The notes: a model not told the origin generated them from the sequence alone. Shown: positions 33,507-42,907, numbered from the stretch's first letter. The stretch: DNA of 64,000 nucleotides from Phaeobacter sp. A36a-5a (GCF_037911135.1 NZ_JBBLYU010000005.1:161790-225789); one strand, 5' to 3'. Program-made: numbers and translations.

Positions 33507-35939
33507 ATGAAAATTATTCCCACCTTGCGTCTGGCGTATAAGTTGCCCCTCTTCATTGTGGGGTTCGGTGTGCTGATAACGGCGGCTTTCGTCACGATCA
33601 GCTCGGTTGCGCTGCAAAATGCGGCGATAAAACACGCCGAACAACAATTCCACGCGATGACAGAGGATCGCCGTGTTGCCCTGCGTGCGCTGATGGAGGG
33701 TATCGAGGCGGATGCGTCGACCTTGGCCACCATTCCGTCGACGGCCACCGCGCTGGAGTGGTTCACGATGACCTGGGACGGGATCGAAGGTGACGCACAG
33801 AAGGTTCTGCGGAACGCCTATGTTGACGCCAACCCGAACAAAGCCGGCGAAAAACACCTCCTTAACCGGGGGGTCGGCGATTCGCCTTATCACATGCACC
33901 ATGCCCGTTTTCATCCATCACTGACTGCCGTTCTGCAGAACAAGGGGTATTACGACGTCTTCTTGATCAACCCGGCAGGCGACATCGTTTATTCCGTGAC
34001 GAAGGAAGCGGACTATGCCTCTAATCTGGTTGATGGCGCCTATGCCGCATCAGGTCTGGGCAAGGCATTCCGCTCGGCCATCAAGGCATCGGCGGGAACC
34101 GTGATCTTTGCCGATCTCGAAGGCTATGCGCCCAGCAACGGCGATCCGGCCGCATTTGTTGCGACTCCAGTGTTCGATGGTGCAGGAAAACTTCAGGGTG
34201 TCCTGGCGTTGCAAGTGCCCGTCGAGATGCTGACGAATATCGTAAACCCGGCAAGCGAGATGACCGAAACGCTGAATGTGTTCATCGTCGGTCAGGATAT
34301 GAAAGTCCGCACCAAATCGCGCCATGACGACCATCGCAAGGTTCTTGACGAACTGGACACAGCCGAGCACCTGTCTGACGCCCTCGCTGGCAATTCAGGC
34401 TTCTATGCCAACACAACTGGTGTGACCGGCAGTGCTGTAGTCGCCTACTCTGAGCCCGTAGGCCTGCCGCAGGCCAACTGGGCGATCGTGGCCGAACAGG
34501 ACCGCGCAGAGCTGTTTGCCCCCGTAAACCGCGATCGCAATCGTCTGCTGTTGATCTCGCTGGCCTGTGCCGCAGGTATGTCTGTATTCGGCTGGCTGTT
34601 TGCGCGCTCAATCACCAAGCCGATCAACCGGATCTGCGGTCGAATCGAAGAGGTTGCCTCCGGGAATCTCGAATCACCGATCCCGGAAGCGAATCAAAAC
34701 GATGAAATCGGCGATATCGGCAAGCAGTTGATCAGCCTGCAGGATGATCTGAAACAGGCTCGCTCGGCGGAACTGGAGCGCGCGGAACTGCAGCGGCAAC
34801 AGGAAATCGTCGTCGAACAGCTGAGCTCCGGCCTGGTGCGTCTTGCCGGTGGCGATTTCTCCCAGCCGATCAGCGATCCGTTCCCGGCGCATCACGAGAA
34901 GCTGCGGGAGAATTTCAACCGCACCGCGGAAACGCTGAGCGCCACTGTGACCCAGGTGATCGACACCGCCGAAAGCATCCGCAACGGCGCCAATGAGATC
35001 AGCCAGGCCTCCGACGACCTGTCCAACCGCACCGAAAGCCAGGCCGCCACGCTGGAAGAAACCGCCGCCGCCCTGGACGAGATGACGGCCAGCGTGAAAT
35101 CCGCCGCCGAAGGCGCCCGCAGTGTCGAAAGCATCATGCAGGAAGCCAAACAGGAGGCCGAAACAAGTGGCACCGTGGTGCAGAGCGCCGTCTCCGCAAT
35201 GACCGAGATCGAGCAGTCCTCGACCCATATTTCGCAGATCATCGGGGTGATTGACGACATCGCCTTCCAGACCAACCTTCTGGCGCTGAACGCCGGTGTC
35301 GAGGCCGCGCGGGCCGGCGAGGCGGGCAAGGGCTTTGCCGTGGTCGCCAGCGAGGTGCGCGCCCTGGCGCAGCGGTCCTCGGATGCGGCGATGGAGATCA
35401 AGACGCTGATCGGCGACAGCACCAAGCAGGTGGAGCGGGGCGTTGATCTGGTGGGCAAAACCGGCGACGCGCTGCAAAGCATCGTGGAGCGGGTCGGTCA
35501 TATCTCGAAACTGGTTTCGGGCATCGCAACCGGTGCCAGCGAACAGTCGACCGGTCTGCATGAGATCAACACCGGCGTGACCCAGCTTGACCAGGTCACC
35601 CAGCAGAACGCCGCCATGGTCGAAGAGGCCACTGCCGCCGGGCATATGCTCAATGCCGATGCCACCAAGCTGGCCCAGCTGGTCGCCCATTTCCGGGTCG
35701 CGGCGGGCGCAGCTCAATCGCGCGGCAATACAGCCCCCATGCCAAAATCGACTGAAGGCCAGACCGGAGCGATGCAGAAGCCGCAAACCATGGCGTTTGA
35801 CGAAGCTCCTGACGAGGCGCCCTCTGCCCCCAGCGCCCATGGCGACGACTGGGATATGGAGGCGGTCACACCGCAACCGGCACCGGCAGCTGCCAGCACC
35901 AATGGCAACGCGGCCAGGGACATCTGGCAGGATTTCTGA
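33507..35939 (+). CDS. Methyl-accepting chemotaxis protein with C-terminal tethering pentapeptide
   Basis: An 810-aa transmembrane chemoreceptor. It has an N-terminal membrane helix (about residues 10-33), a large periplasmic Cache-type sensor (to about 340), a second membrane helix (about 345-365), HAMP domains, and the cytoplasmic signalling domain with the hairpin tip sequence IIGVIDDIAFQTNLLALNAGVEAARAG. The last residues IWQDF match the x-W-x-x-F pentapeptide that binds CheR and CheB. The ATG at 33507 is preceded by GGAG; an ATG 12 nt upstream overlaps that site. Ligand unknown. Confidence 0.95.
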   Translation: MKIIPTLRLAYKLPLFIVGFGVLITAAFVTISSVALQNAAIKHAEQQFHAMTEDRRVALRALMEGIEADASTLATIPSTATALEWFTMTWDGIEGDAQKVLRNAYVDANPNKAGEKHLLNRGVGDSPYHMHHARFHPSLTAVLQNKGYYDVFLINPAGDIVYSVTKEADYASNLVDGAYAASGLGKAFRSAIKASAGTVIFADLEGYAPSNGDPAAFVATPVFDGAGKLQGVLALQVPVEMLTNIVNPASEMTETLNVFIVGQDMKVRTKSRHDDHRKVLDELDTAEHLSDALAGNSGFYANTTGVTGSAVVAYSEPVGLPQANWAIVAEQDRAELFAPVNRDRNRLLLISLACAAGMSVFGWLFARSITKPINRICGRIEEVASGNLESPIPEANQNDEIGDIGKQLISLQDDLKQARSAELERAELQRQQEIVVEQLSSGLVRLAGGDFSQPISDPFPAHHEKLRENFNRTAETLSATVTQVIDTAESIRNGANEISQASDDLSNRTESQAATLEETAAALDEMTASVKSAAEGARSVESIMQEAKQEAETSGTVVQSAVSAMTEIEQSSTHISQIIGVIDDIAFQTNLLALNAGVEAARAGEAGKGFAVVASEVRALAQRSSDAAMEIKTLIGDSTKQVERGVDLVGKTGDALQSIVERVGHISKLVSGIATGASEQSTGLHEINTGVTQLDQVTQQNAAMVEEATAAGHMLNADATKLAQLVAHFRVAAGAAQSRGNTAPMPKSTEGQTGAMQKPQTMAFDEAPDEAPSAPSAHGDDWDMEAVTPQPAPAAASTNGNAARDIWQDF

Positions 35940-35949
35940 TCCTGCGGAA

Positions 35950-35979
35950 GGCGCCCGGACCGTAGTTGGACCGGGCGCC
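35950..35979 (+). terminator. Hairpin between MCP and cheB
   Basis: Perfect 9-bp stem GGCGCCCGG / CCGGGCGCC with a 12-nt loop that can pair further, 10 nt past the MCP stop. No T-run follows. It may partly stop transcription so that cheB and cheD are made in smaller amounts than the receptor. Confidence 0.55.
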
Positions 35980-36032
35980 CCTACATCTGAAACACTTCGG
36001 CCCTTGTCCGAACGCAACAAGCGGAATGAGCA

Positions 36033-37034
36033 TTGTCACAGAGCCTATTGATCATCACCACGGACCGGCGTTTTGCGCAGACCATACAACACCACATGGA
36101 GGCCACCTATCCTGGCCTCCAAGTGCTCTTGGCCAATAATCTGATGATGGCCTATAATCAGGCGGAAGCCGGGCAACCCACATTCGCCTTTGTCGAAGAT
36201 GGGTTCACCAAACTGCCCGAATTCGAAATGATGCTGGCCCTGTTCTCTGCGCTGGATATCCGTTGGGTATCTGTGATGGACAGCCAGACATCGACGCCGG
36301 CGCGCAGCTCATCCCCTCTGCTCGATGTGGGTGCCGGGATCTTCGAACTCACAAAATCCGACAATCCGCGTGATTTTGCCCGCTACTTCGACATGATGGT
36401 CAAGGCCCCGCGACGGGATCAGGCCTCTCCCATGCAAAAGGGCACTGCCGCTGCCGCAGGCCCCGGCAGCGACAAGATCATCCTCATCGGTTCATCCACC
36501 GGCGGTGTCGAAGCCCTGCGCAGCGTATTGGTCGGATTTCCCCTGAACTGTCCGCCAACATTGATTGTTCAGCACACCGGCAAGAATTTTGGGCGCGGGC
36601 TGGTCTCGCTTCTGGATCGCATCTGTCCGGCAAAGGTGCTGTCTGCGGATGACAATATGAACTTGTCGCCCGGCCATGTATATGTGGCCGCAGGGCAGCC
36701 CCGCCACATGGGGCTCACCCCTCGCAAACCCTATCGCACACGCTTCAAGGAAGGCCCGCCGATTTCGGGTCACATGCCGTCGGTTGATGCGCTTTTTATG
36801 TCTGCAGTCCCGATGGCAAAGAGCGTTGTTGCGACAATCTTAACCGGTATGGGCCAAGATGGGGCGCAAGGGCTGCTTGAACTGCGCAAAGCTGGGGCGA
36901 AAACCTTTGCTCAGGACGAAAAAAGCAGCGTCGTCTACGGGATGCCACGTGTCGCCTGGGAAATGGGCGCCGCGCAGCAACAGGTCTCGCTTGCGCGAAT
37001 GGCCGGAACATTGATTCAGGCTTGCAAGACCTGA
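36033..37034 (+). CDS. cheB: CheB methylesterase with degenerate receiver domain
   Basis: A 333-aa CheB-type protein. The C-terminal methylesterase (about residues 145-330) has the catalytic triad: Ser in GSSTGGVEAL, His in QHTGKNF and Asp in LTGMGQDGAQG. The N-terminal 120 aa look like a receiver domain, but the acidic pair is reduced (IITTDRR), and the phosphoacceptor position is uncertain (FAFVEDGF), although a Lys (LTKSD) remains. Phosphorylation by CheA may be altered or lost. It starts with TTG at 36033. cheD follows after 24 nt. Confidence 0.93.
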   Translation: MSQSLLIITTDRRFAQTIQHHMEATYPGLQVLLANNLMMAYNQAEAGQPTFAFVEDGFTKLPEFEMMLALFSALDIRWVSVMDSQTSTPARSSSPLLDVGAGIFELTKSDNPRDFARYFDMMVKAPRRDQASPMQKGTAAAAGPGSDKIILIGSSTGGVEALRSVLVGFPLNCPPTLIVQHTGKNFGRGLVSLLDRICPAKVLSADDNMNLSPGHVYVAAGQPRHMGLTPRKPYRTRFKEGPPISGHMPSVDALFMSAVPMAKSVVATILTGMGQDGAQGLLELRKAGAKTFAQDEKSSVVYGMPRVAWEMGAAQQQVSLARMAGTLIQACKT

Positions 37035-37058
37035 CAGATAACTGGGAAGGAAATCACC

Positions 37059-37613
37059 TTGAGCGTATTTGCTAACTCCACCACGGTGACCGTCCTACAG
37101 GGCGAGTATCGCGTATCGACATCACCAACCGTGGTCTTCTCTACCGTGCTTGGGTCCTGTATCGCGGCATGTATCTACGATGACCAAGTGGGCGTCGGCG
37201 GCATGAACCATTTCCTGCTGGCCTCCTCGACGGCCAGCGATAGCGTCAATGCCCGCTATGGGATCCACGCGATGGAACTGCTGATCAACGGCATCATGAA
37301 AAAGGGCGCTCGCCGCGAAAACCTGAAGGCAAAGGTCTTTGGCGGCGCCAAGATGTCGGCCAACCTCTCCGATATCGGGGCCTCAAATGCGGATTTTGTC
37401 CAGCGCTTTCTGAGGGATGAGGGCATCGCTGTTGTCTCCTCCAGCGTCGGTGGAACCTCGGCACGACGGGTCCGCTTCCACGCTGTTTCGGGTGCTGCAC
37501 AGCAGACACAGGTGAAGGATGATCGGCGTCTGGGCGAACAGGAACGGGTCGCGGCACGTCCGGCACCGGCTGCCAAGCCTGCGGCAGATGTTGGCGCAGT
37601 GACGCTGTTCTAA
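37059..37613 (+). CDS. cheD: CheD receptor deamidase
   Basis: A 184-aa CheD that deamidates receptor Gln to Glu. The Cys and His of the active site are in STVLGSCIAACIYDD and GGMNHFLL, with KVFGGAKM further on. The C-terminal 35 residues are Ala/Pro-rich and beyond the usual domain. It starts with TTG, with GGGAAGGAA upstream. Second consecutive gene with a TTG start, which may keep its level low. Confidence 0.95.
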   Translation: MSVFANSTTVTVLQGEYRVSTSPTVVFSTVLGSCIAACIYDDQVGVGGMNHFLLASSTASDSVNARYGIHAMELLINGIMKKGARRENLKAKVFGGAKMSANLSDIGASNADFVQRFLRDEGIAVVSSSVGGTSARRVRFHAVSGAAQQTQVKDDRRLGEQERVAARPAPAAKPAADVGAVTLF

Positions 37614-37673
37614 GGCAGAAAGGGACGGGCAACACGCCTGTGTCCCGTGTCCGCAATCGCCAGAAATTTCAGG

Positions 37674-37698
37674 AAGGGTCCGCTAGTTTCGGGCCCTT
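37674..37698 (+). terminator. Terminator after cheD
   Basis: Stem AAGGGTCC / GGGCCCTT (8 bp with one G-T pair), 9-nt loop, then CTTTCTGG; outer CAGAAA/TTTCTG arms extend it. It lies 60 nt after cheD and before modA. Confidence 0.7.
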
Positions 37699-37800
37699 CT
37701 TTCTGGTCATGGGTTGAGGCTTTACCAACCCTCTTGCGCCTTGCAGCCTGCCCGGATGAGCCGCTATGATCCAATGTGTCATCCGACGACAGGATCTACC

Positions 37801-38616
37801 GTGCAACACAACCAGCAGTTCACCCTGCCCAAGGGTCTGGGATCGTGGATAATTCGGTGCGTTGCTTGCCTTGCCCTTGCCCTCACCTTCGTGCTGCCCC
37901 GGGCAGCATTGGCCGATCGGTTGACCATCTTTGGCGCAGCCAGTCTCAAAACCGCGTTGGAGCAGATATCGCAGGTCTATGAGGAGCAAACCGGCATCGC
38001 CGTTGATCTGTCCCTGGCCGGGTCCTCCCTTCTGGCCCGGCAGCTGCAATATAGTGCACCGGCGGATGTCTTCATTTCTGCCAACGCAGCCTGGATGGAC
38101 TGGGCCCAGAGCCAAGACCTGATTGCTGCGGATACCCGGTTCGATCTGCTCGGCAACTCTCTGCTCCTGATTGCACCCGCCGCCGCACAACAAAAGAGTG
38201 ACGCGCTGTCACTGAACGACGGGTCAGGGCTTCTGGAACAGGTCCAGGATCGCCCGCTGGCGATGGCGTTGGTTGATGCGGTGCCAGCAGGCATCTACGG
38301 CAAATCCGCGCTGCAGCACCTCGGGCTCTGGGATCAATTGCACCCACATATTGCCCAGACAGACAATGTTCGGGCAGCCCTGGCGCTTGTCCGCCGTGGA
38401 GCGGCCGGGCTTGGCATCGTCTACGGCTCCGACATTGTCGGAGTGAGCGACGTTACCGTCGTTGACCGGTTCCCGGCAGACAGCCACGGGCCGATAGTCT
38501 ACCCTGCCGCGGCAACCCACAATGGGCAGAAGGCCATGGATTTCCTCAACTTCTTAAGCAGCCCGATTGCGAAAGACATCTTTGTCGGGCAAGGTTTCAC
38601 CGTTCTAGTGGAGTGA
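37801..38616 (+). CDS. modA: Molybdate ABC transporter substrate-binding protein ModA
   Basis: Periplasmic molybdate/tungstate-binding protein of about 271 aa. It has a signal peptide (hydrophobic WIIRCVACLALALTFVLP, cleavage near ALA-DR), and then LTIFGAASLKTALEQI with the Ser ligand, AGSSLLARQ, and SANAAWMDWA. The frame is open upstream with ATGs at 37756 and 37774, but those leaders are long and polar; the GTG at 37801 has AGGA about 7 nt upstream and gives a normal signal peptide. It is first of modABC. Confidence 0.92.
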   Translation: MQHNQQFTLPKGLGSWIIRCVACLALALTFVLPRAALADRLTIFGAASLKTALEQISQVYEEQTGIAVDLSLAGSSLLARQLQYSAPADVFISANAAWMDWAQSQDLIAADTRFDLLGNSLLLIAPAAAQQKSDALSLNDGSGLLEQVQDRPLAMALVDAVPAGIYGKSALQHLGLWDQLHPHIAQTDNVRAALALVRRGAAGLGIVYGSDIVGVSDVTVVDRFPADSHGPIVYPAAATHNGQKAMDFLNFLSSPIAKDIFVGQGFTVLVE

Positions 38617-38625
38617 TCCTTCGAC

Positions 38626-39324
38626 ATGCAGTGGCTTGGTCCCGAGGAATGGCAGGCGGTCGCCCTGTCCTTGAAAGTGTCGTTCTGGGCAACCCTGCTG
38701 TCGCTTCCTCTGGGGCTGATGGTGGCGCTGGCGCTGGCGCGCGGGCAGTTTCGGGGCAAGGCCCTGCTGAACGGGGTGGTCCATCTGCCTCTGATCCTGC
38801 CACCGGTGGTGACCGGCTACATTCTGTTGATTGTGTTCAGCGGCCCCAGCCCGGTCGGCACGGCCTTGAATGCGGTCGGGATCACATTTGCCTTTCGCTG
38901 GACCGGCGCTGCGCTCGCCGCCGCGATCATGGGATTCCCGCTGATGGTGCGCGCCATGCGCCTTTCGCTGGAGGCCGTAGATCCAAGATTGGAACAGGCC
39001 GCTGCAACGCTTGGCGCATCGCGGTTCTGGGTTTTCGTGACCATCACGCTGCCCCTGATCCTGCCCGGCGTGCTTGCGGGTGCTGTGCTTGGCTTTGCCA
39101 AGGCGATGGGCGAGTTTGGAGCAACGATCACCTTCGTCTCCAACATCCCCGGCCAGACGCGGACCATTCCCTCGGCGATCTACGCCTTCCTGCAGGTTCC
39201 TGGCGGTGAAAATGCCGCGCTGCGTCTGGTGATCGTCTCCGTTGTCATCGCCATGGCAGCTTTGCTGGCCTCCGAATGGCTGGCGCGACGGGTGGCAAAA
39301 CGTGTGCGGGGCGCCACATGCTAG
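38626..39324 (+). CDS. modB: Molybdate ABC transporter permease ModB
   Basis: A 232-aa permease with about five membrane helices and the EAA-type loop AAATLGASRFWVFVTITLPLILPG (near residues 125-148) that meets ModC. It follows modA by 9 nt and overlaps modC by 7 nt. Confidence 0.95.
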   Translation: MQWLGPEEWQAVALSLKVSFWATLLSLPLGLMVALALARGQFRGKALLNGVVHLPLILPPVVTGYILLIVFSGPSPVGTALNAVGITFAFRWTGAALAAAIMGFPLMVRAMRLSLEAVDPRLEQAAATLGASRFWVFVTITLPLILPGVLAGAVLGFAKAMGEFGATITFVSNIPGQTRTIPSAIYAFLQVPGGENAALRLVIVSVVIAMAALLASEWLARRVAKRVRGATC

Positions 39325-40436
39325 AGGTCAAGCTCACCCATCAACTGGGGCAACTTGCCGTTGATGTCGATTTTGCAGCGCCGGCCGGGGTGACCGTCCT
39401 GTTTGGCCGCTCAGGCGCCGGGAAAACCACCGTCACCAACGCGGTCGCAGGTCTTTTGAAACCGGCCACTGGCAAGATCCGCGTAAAGGATCGCATTGTT
39501 CTGGACACCGGTGCCGACATCAACATCCCGCCTCATCGGCGCCGCATCGGTTATATCTTTCAGGATGCCCGGCTCTTCCCGCATATGACGGTGGCAAAAA
39601 ACCTCTCTTACGGTCAACGGTTTATCGGCAAGAACCGTAAGGCAGCGCCATTTGACACCGTGGTTGACATGCTAGGGCTGGGCGGGCTGCTGAAACGCCA
39701 CCCGACACATCTCTCCGGGGGCGAGAAACAGCGCGTGGCCATCGGCCGTGCATTGCTGGCCGCACCGGACATGATACTGGCAGATGAGCCTCTTGCCGCG
39801 TTGGACGAGGCGCGAAAGGCAGAGATCCTGCCCTATCTTGAGCGGCTGCGCGACGAATTCTCGGTGCCGATACTCTATGTGACTCATTCCGTTGCCGAGG
39901 TTGCCCGCCTGGCAACGACAGTGGTCGCCCTGCAGGATGGAAAATGCAGTCGCGTTGGTCCTGCCGATGTTGTCCTCGCTGATCCGGCCATCATGCCGAC
40001 CGGCGTGCGCGGCGCGGGCGCTATCCTTCAGGCCGTCGTTGAGCAGCACCATCCAGATGGGCTGAGCCAACTGAATGCCGGTGGCATTGCGCTGTTCCTG
40101 CCGCAGGTGCCACATCCGCCGGGTCAAACCGTGCGTGTGCGAATATCGGCACACGAGGTGATCCTCTCGCGTGAGCGCCCCATCGGCCTGTCTGCGCTGA
40201 ACATTCTTCCGGGTCGGATCACCGCCCTGCGCAGCGGCGGGGGACCGGGTATTATGATATCATTGCAGACGCCCGCCGGCGCCCTGTTGGCGCGGGTCAC
40301 CCGACGATCTGCCGTTGCGCTGAACCTCGCGGTTGGGACACAGTGCCATGCTATCGTTAAATCCGTGTCCGTCGCACCCGAGGACGTGGGCGGTGCGCAC
40401 AGGGGCAAACATATGCCGAATGAAATCTCACGGTAA
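39318..40436 (+). CDS. modC: Molybdate ABC transporter ATPase ModC
   Basis: A 372-aa ATPase: Walker A GRSGAGKTT (near residue 31), signature LSGGEKQRVAIGRAL, Walker B MILADEPLAALDE, and a C-terminal Mop/TOBE molybdate-binding domain (about 290-355) that can inhibit transport when molybdate is plentiful. The start at 39318 overlaps the modB end; open frame upstream is within modB. Molybdate supply fits the MOSC protein here and possible nitrate reductase elsewhere. Confidence 0.95.
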   Translation: MLEVKLTHQLGQLAVDVDFAAPAGVTVLFGRSGAGKTTVTNAVAGLLKPATGKIRVKDRIVLDTGADINIPPHRRRIGYIFQDARLFPHMTVAKNLSYGQRFIGKNRKAAPFDTVVDMLGLGGLLKRHPTHLSGGEKQRVAIGRALLAAPDMILADEPLAALDEARKAEILPYLERLRDEFSVPILYVTHSVAEVARLATTVVALQDGKCSRVGPADVVLADPAIMPTGVRGAGAILQAVVEQHHPDGLSQLNAGGIALFLPQVPHPPGQTVRVRISAHEVILSRERPIGLSALNILPGRITALRSGGGPGIMISLQTPAGALLARVTRRSAVALNLAVGTQCHAIVKSVSVAPEDVGGAHRGKHMPNEISR

Positions 40437-40554
40437 ACCGTGTGCGCTCTGCTGATTTCTCTCGGCAGAGGCCAGTCGCTGCGATATGCCCGAAGGGTGA
40501 CAGGCCATCAGCAAACGGTGTCCGACACCCGTCACGCCAAGGAGGGAGGCGCAA

Positions 40555-40611
40555 ATGCAACACCAGACAATCGAGACGACGTCTCCCGAGGTCGAAGGCC
40601 GTCGGTCATGA
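40555..40611 (+). CDS. 18-codon leader ORF overlapping the FAD oxidoreductase start
   Basis: ATG at 40555 with a very strong ribosome site (AAGGAGGGAGG at 40539-40549, 6 nt away) opens an 18-codon frame (MQHQTIETTSPEVEGRRS) whose TGA overlaps the ATG of the next gene (ATGA at 40608-40611). It is too short for a folded protein. It probably couples translation to the oxidoreductase gene, whose own ribosome site is weak. It may be a regulatory leader peptide. Confidence 0.6.
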   Translation: MQHQTIETTSPEVEGRRS

Positions 40612-41909
40612 CGCACGAGCCGGGTCGCAGCCTCTGGCAGGAAACCACCCGCGAGGTGCTCTCGGCCCCCGTTTTGACCGGCGAGGTTTCGGCCGATCTC
40701 GTTGTCATCGGCGGCGGCTACACCGGATGCTCCGCCGCTTTGCGCGCGGCAGAGATGGGTGCTGATGTCTGCCTGCTGGAGGCCGATAGCTTTGGCGCAG
40801 GCGGATCCGGGCGGAATGTCGGGCTGGTCAACGCCGGTCTCTGGCTGCCGCCAGAAGAGATCAACGCCGCACTGGGACATGTGGCTGGCGCGCGGCTTTC
40901 GGAGCTGCTGGCAGCAGCGCCCGCAGCTGTCTTTGATCTGATCAAGACCCATCAGATCGACTGTGAACCGGTCCGTAGTGGAACATTGCATTGCGCCCAT
41001 GCGCCCTCTGGGTTGAAGGATCTTCACAATCGCCACCGGCAGCTGGCTGCGATTGGCGCTCCGGTCAGGTTGCTGTCGCGCAGCGAAGCAATTGCTCGGG
41101 TCGGCAGCGACGCGGTCCATGGCGCGTTGTTCGACCCCCGTGCCGGCACGATTCAACCGCTGGCCTATGCCATCGGATTGGCCCGCGCCGCGATGGCCCA
41201 GGGGGCCCGTCTGCACGCCCAGTCTCCGGTCGTGTCTCTTGACCGTCACGCCACTGGCTGGCTCGTCGCGACGCCCGGTGGCACGGTGCGCGCCAGACAT
41301 CTGATCATGGCGACCAATGCCTATCCGCAACCCATCGCGGGCTACGCAGCACCGGCGTCTATTCCGGTCAGCTATTTTCAGGCGGCAACAGCGCCGCTGC
41401 CCGATGATTTGGCCAACGAGATCCTGCCGCAGGGCGAAGGCTGCTGGGACACGGGTCTGATCATGTCTTCCTGGCGCCGCGACCGTGCGGGGAGGCTGAT
41501 CATCGGCGGCATGGGGGAACTCTCACACCCAGCCGGCCGTGTGCACAGCAACTGGTTGCGGCGCAAACTGGCGGGCATGTTCCCTGCTCTTGCAGACTAC
41601 CCGCTCGAGACGCAATGGGCAGGCAGAATCGCCATGACAACGGAGCACATCCCCAAGATTATAGATCTTGGTCAAGGGTTTGCCTGTTTTGGATATTCGG
41701 GCCGGGGCATCGGTCCCGGCACGCTCTTTGGCAGACGCATGGCAGACGCGCTGATTGGTGAAGACCCATCCCAGCTGCCAGTCCCATTGAGCCACCATCA
41801 CCGGTTGCCCTTCGCAGGTTTGCGTGGCGCCTATTACGAAACAGGGGCCACGCTGATCCATCTGTTGGCCGAACGCTCGGGCTCAAGATCGCCAGCTGTT
41901 GATCAATAG
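40608..41909 (+). CDS. FAD-dependent oxidoreductase (DAO family, gamma-glutamylputrescine-oxidase-like)
   Basis: A 433-aa DAO-fold flavoenzyme. FAD binding is shown by DLVVIGGGYTGCSAALRAAE (near residue 35) with GAGGSGRNVGLVNAG after it, and the C-terminal GFACFGYSGRGIGPG. The GGSGRN and GRGIG elements resemble PuuB-type oxidases that act on amines or glutamylated amines. The ATG at 40608 is used by overlap with the 18-codon leader; the frame is open upstream to a GTG at 40440 but without family-like sequence. It ends in a 7-bp overlap with the convergent znuA gene. Confidence 0.88.
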   Translation: MTHEPGRSLWQETTREVLSAPVLTGEVSADLVVIGGGYTGCSAALRAAEMGADVCLLEADSFGAGGSGRNVGLVNAGLWLPPEEINAALGHVAGARLSELLAAAPAAVFDLIKTHQIDCEPVRSGTLHCAHAPSGLKDLHNRHRQLAAIGAPVRLLSRSEAIARVGSDAVHGALFDPRAGTIQPLAYAIGLARAAMAQGARLHAQSPVVSLDRHATGWLVATPGGTVRARHLIMATNAYPQPIAGYAAPASIPVSYFQAATAPLPDDLANEILPQGEGCWDTGLIMSSWRRDRAGRLIIGGMGELSHPAGRVHSNWLRRKLAGMFPALADYPLETQWAGRIAMTTEHIPKIIDLGQGFACFGYSGRGIGPGTLFGRRMADALIGEDPSQLPVPLSHHHRLPFAGLRGAYYETGATLIHLLAERSGSRSPAVDQ

Positions 41910-42907
41910 CAGCTGGCGATGGCCGCCCCGACAGATGTCAGAAGCTTCGGATAGAAATCCGGGCCAAGATCCAGCGTTACACCCAGTGGATCAACAACAG
42001 CTGTGCGCGCCTCCGTACCGTCCAGAACCGTCGCGACCAGGCCCGGGTTAAACTGCGGCTCTGACAGCACACATTGCACTTTCATCTCTTGGACCGTCGC
42101 GCGAATCTCCGCGATCCGCGCCGGGCTTGGATCAGAGGCATCGCTGAGCGAGATCGCACCGGCGGCCTGAACACCGAACCCGGTTTCAAAATACTGATAA
42201 GCATCGTGAAAAACCACAAACGGCTTGCCCGCAACCGGGGTCAGTTTGGCGGAGATTTCAGCGGTCGCCGCCGCAATTTCAGCCTGCCCCTCTGCGGCGT
42301 TCCGCAGGTATAGCGCTTCATTGTCGGGATCGGCGTCAGCCAGGGCCTCGGCGATGACCTGCAACCAGGCGCTGCCGTTCTCCGCCATCAACCAGGCATG
42401 CGGATCCAGGCTTCCCGGCTCGTGCCTGTGGCCGTGATCGTCGTGCCCCTCCTCATCGTGATGGGCATCATTGTGGTCATCCCCATGCCCCTCATGATGG
42501 TCATCGGAGTGTTCTTCTGCGTGCTCATCGTGATCACCGCGCCCGAACTGAACTGTGTCACGCACCGTCAGCTGCCGCGTTGTGTCAGCCTCAAGCAGGG
42601 AGATAACCGTGGCGTCAGAGGCCAGCGTCGCGATAGGCCCCTCCAACCATGGGGTCAGCCTCGGGCCAACCCAGAACACCAGATTCGCCTGATCCAATGC
42701 CCGCGCTTCGGAGGGGCGCATCGCGTGGCTATGCGGCGAAGCGCCAGGCGGCACCACAAGCTCAGGGGCGCCAACCCCCTGCATCACCCGCGAGACGAGG
42801 CCATGGACTGGCGTGATATCAGCCGCGACCGTCGGAACCTCGGCTAGAGCTGTCGTCGCTGTGGTACAGACAGTTGCGGCAATTGCAAGATAGCGGAGAT
42901 GTCCCAT
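41903..42907 (-). CDS. znuA: Zinc ABC transporter substrate-binding protein ZnuA
   Basis: A 334-aa periplasmic zinc-binding protein with signal peptide (residues 1-22), zinc-binding His in SPHSHAMRPSEA and LDPHAWLM, and a His/Asp-rich loop (about residues 125-165) typical of ZnuA, thought to buffer or capture zinc. The start is the ATG at 42907; the frame is open upstream but covers the Zur boxes. It is divergent from zur-znuCB. Confidence 0.96.
   Translation of the reverse strand: MGHLRYLAIAATVCTTATTALAEVPTVAADITPVHGLVSRVMQGVGAPELVVPPGASPHSHAMRPSEARALDQANLVFWVGPRLTPWLEGPIATLASDATVISLLEADTTRQLTVRDTVQFGRGDHDEHAEEHSDDHHEGHGDDHNDAHHDEEGHDDHGHRHEPGSLDPHAWLMAENGSAWLQVIAEALADADPDNEALYLRNAAEGQAEIAAATAEISAKLTPVAGKPFVVFHDAYQYFETGFGVQAAGAISLSDASDPSPARIAEIRATVQEMKVQCVLSEPQFNPGLVATVLDGTEARTAVVDPLGVTLDLGPDFYPKLLTSVGAAIASCY

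Noticed and set aside
40440..40607. N-terminal extension of the FAD oxidoreductase from a GTG at 40440
   Set aside because: Sequence is unlike the family, and the leader ORF with strong ribosome site plus ATGA overlap points to the start at 40608.
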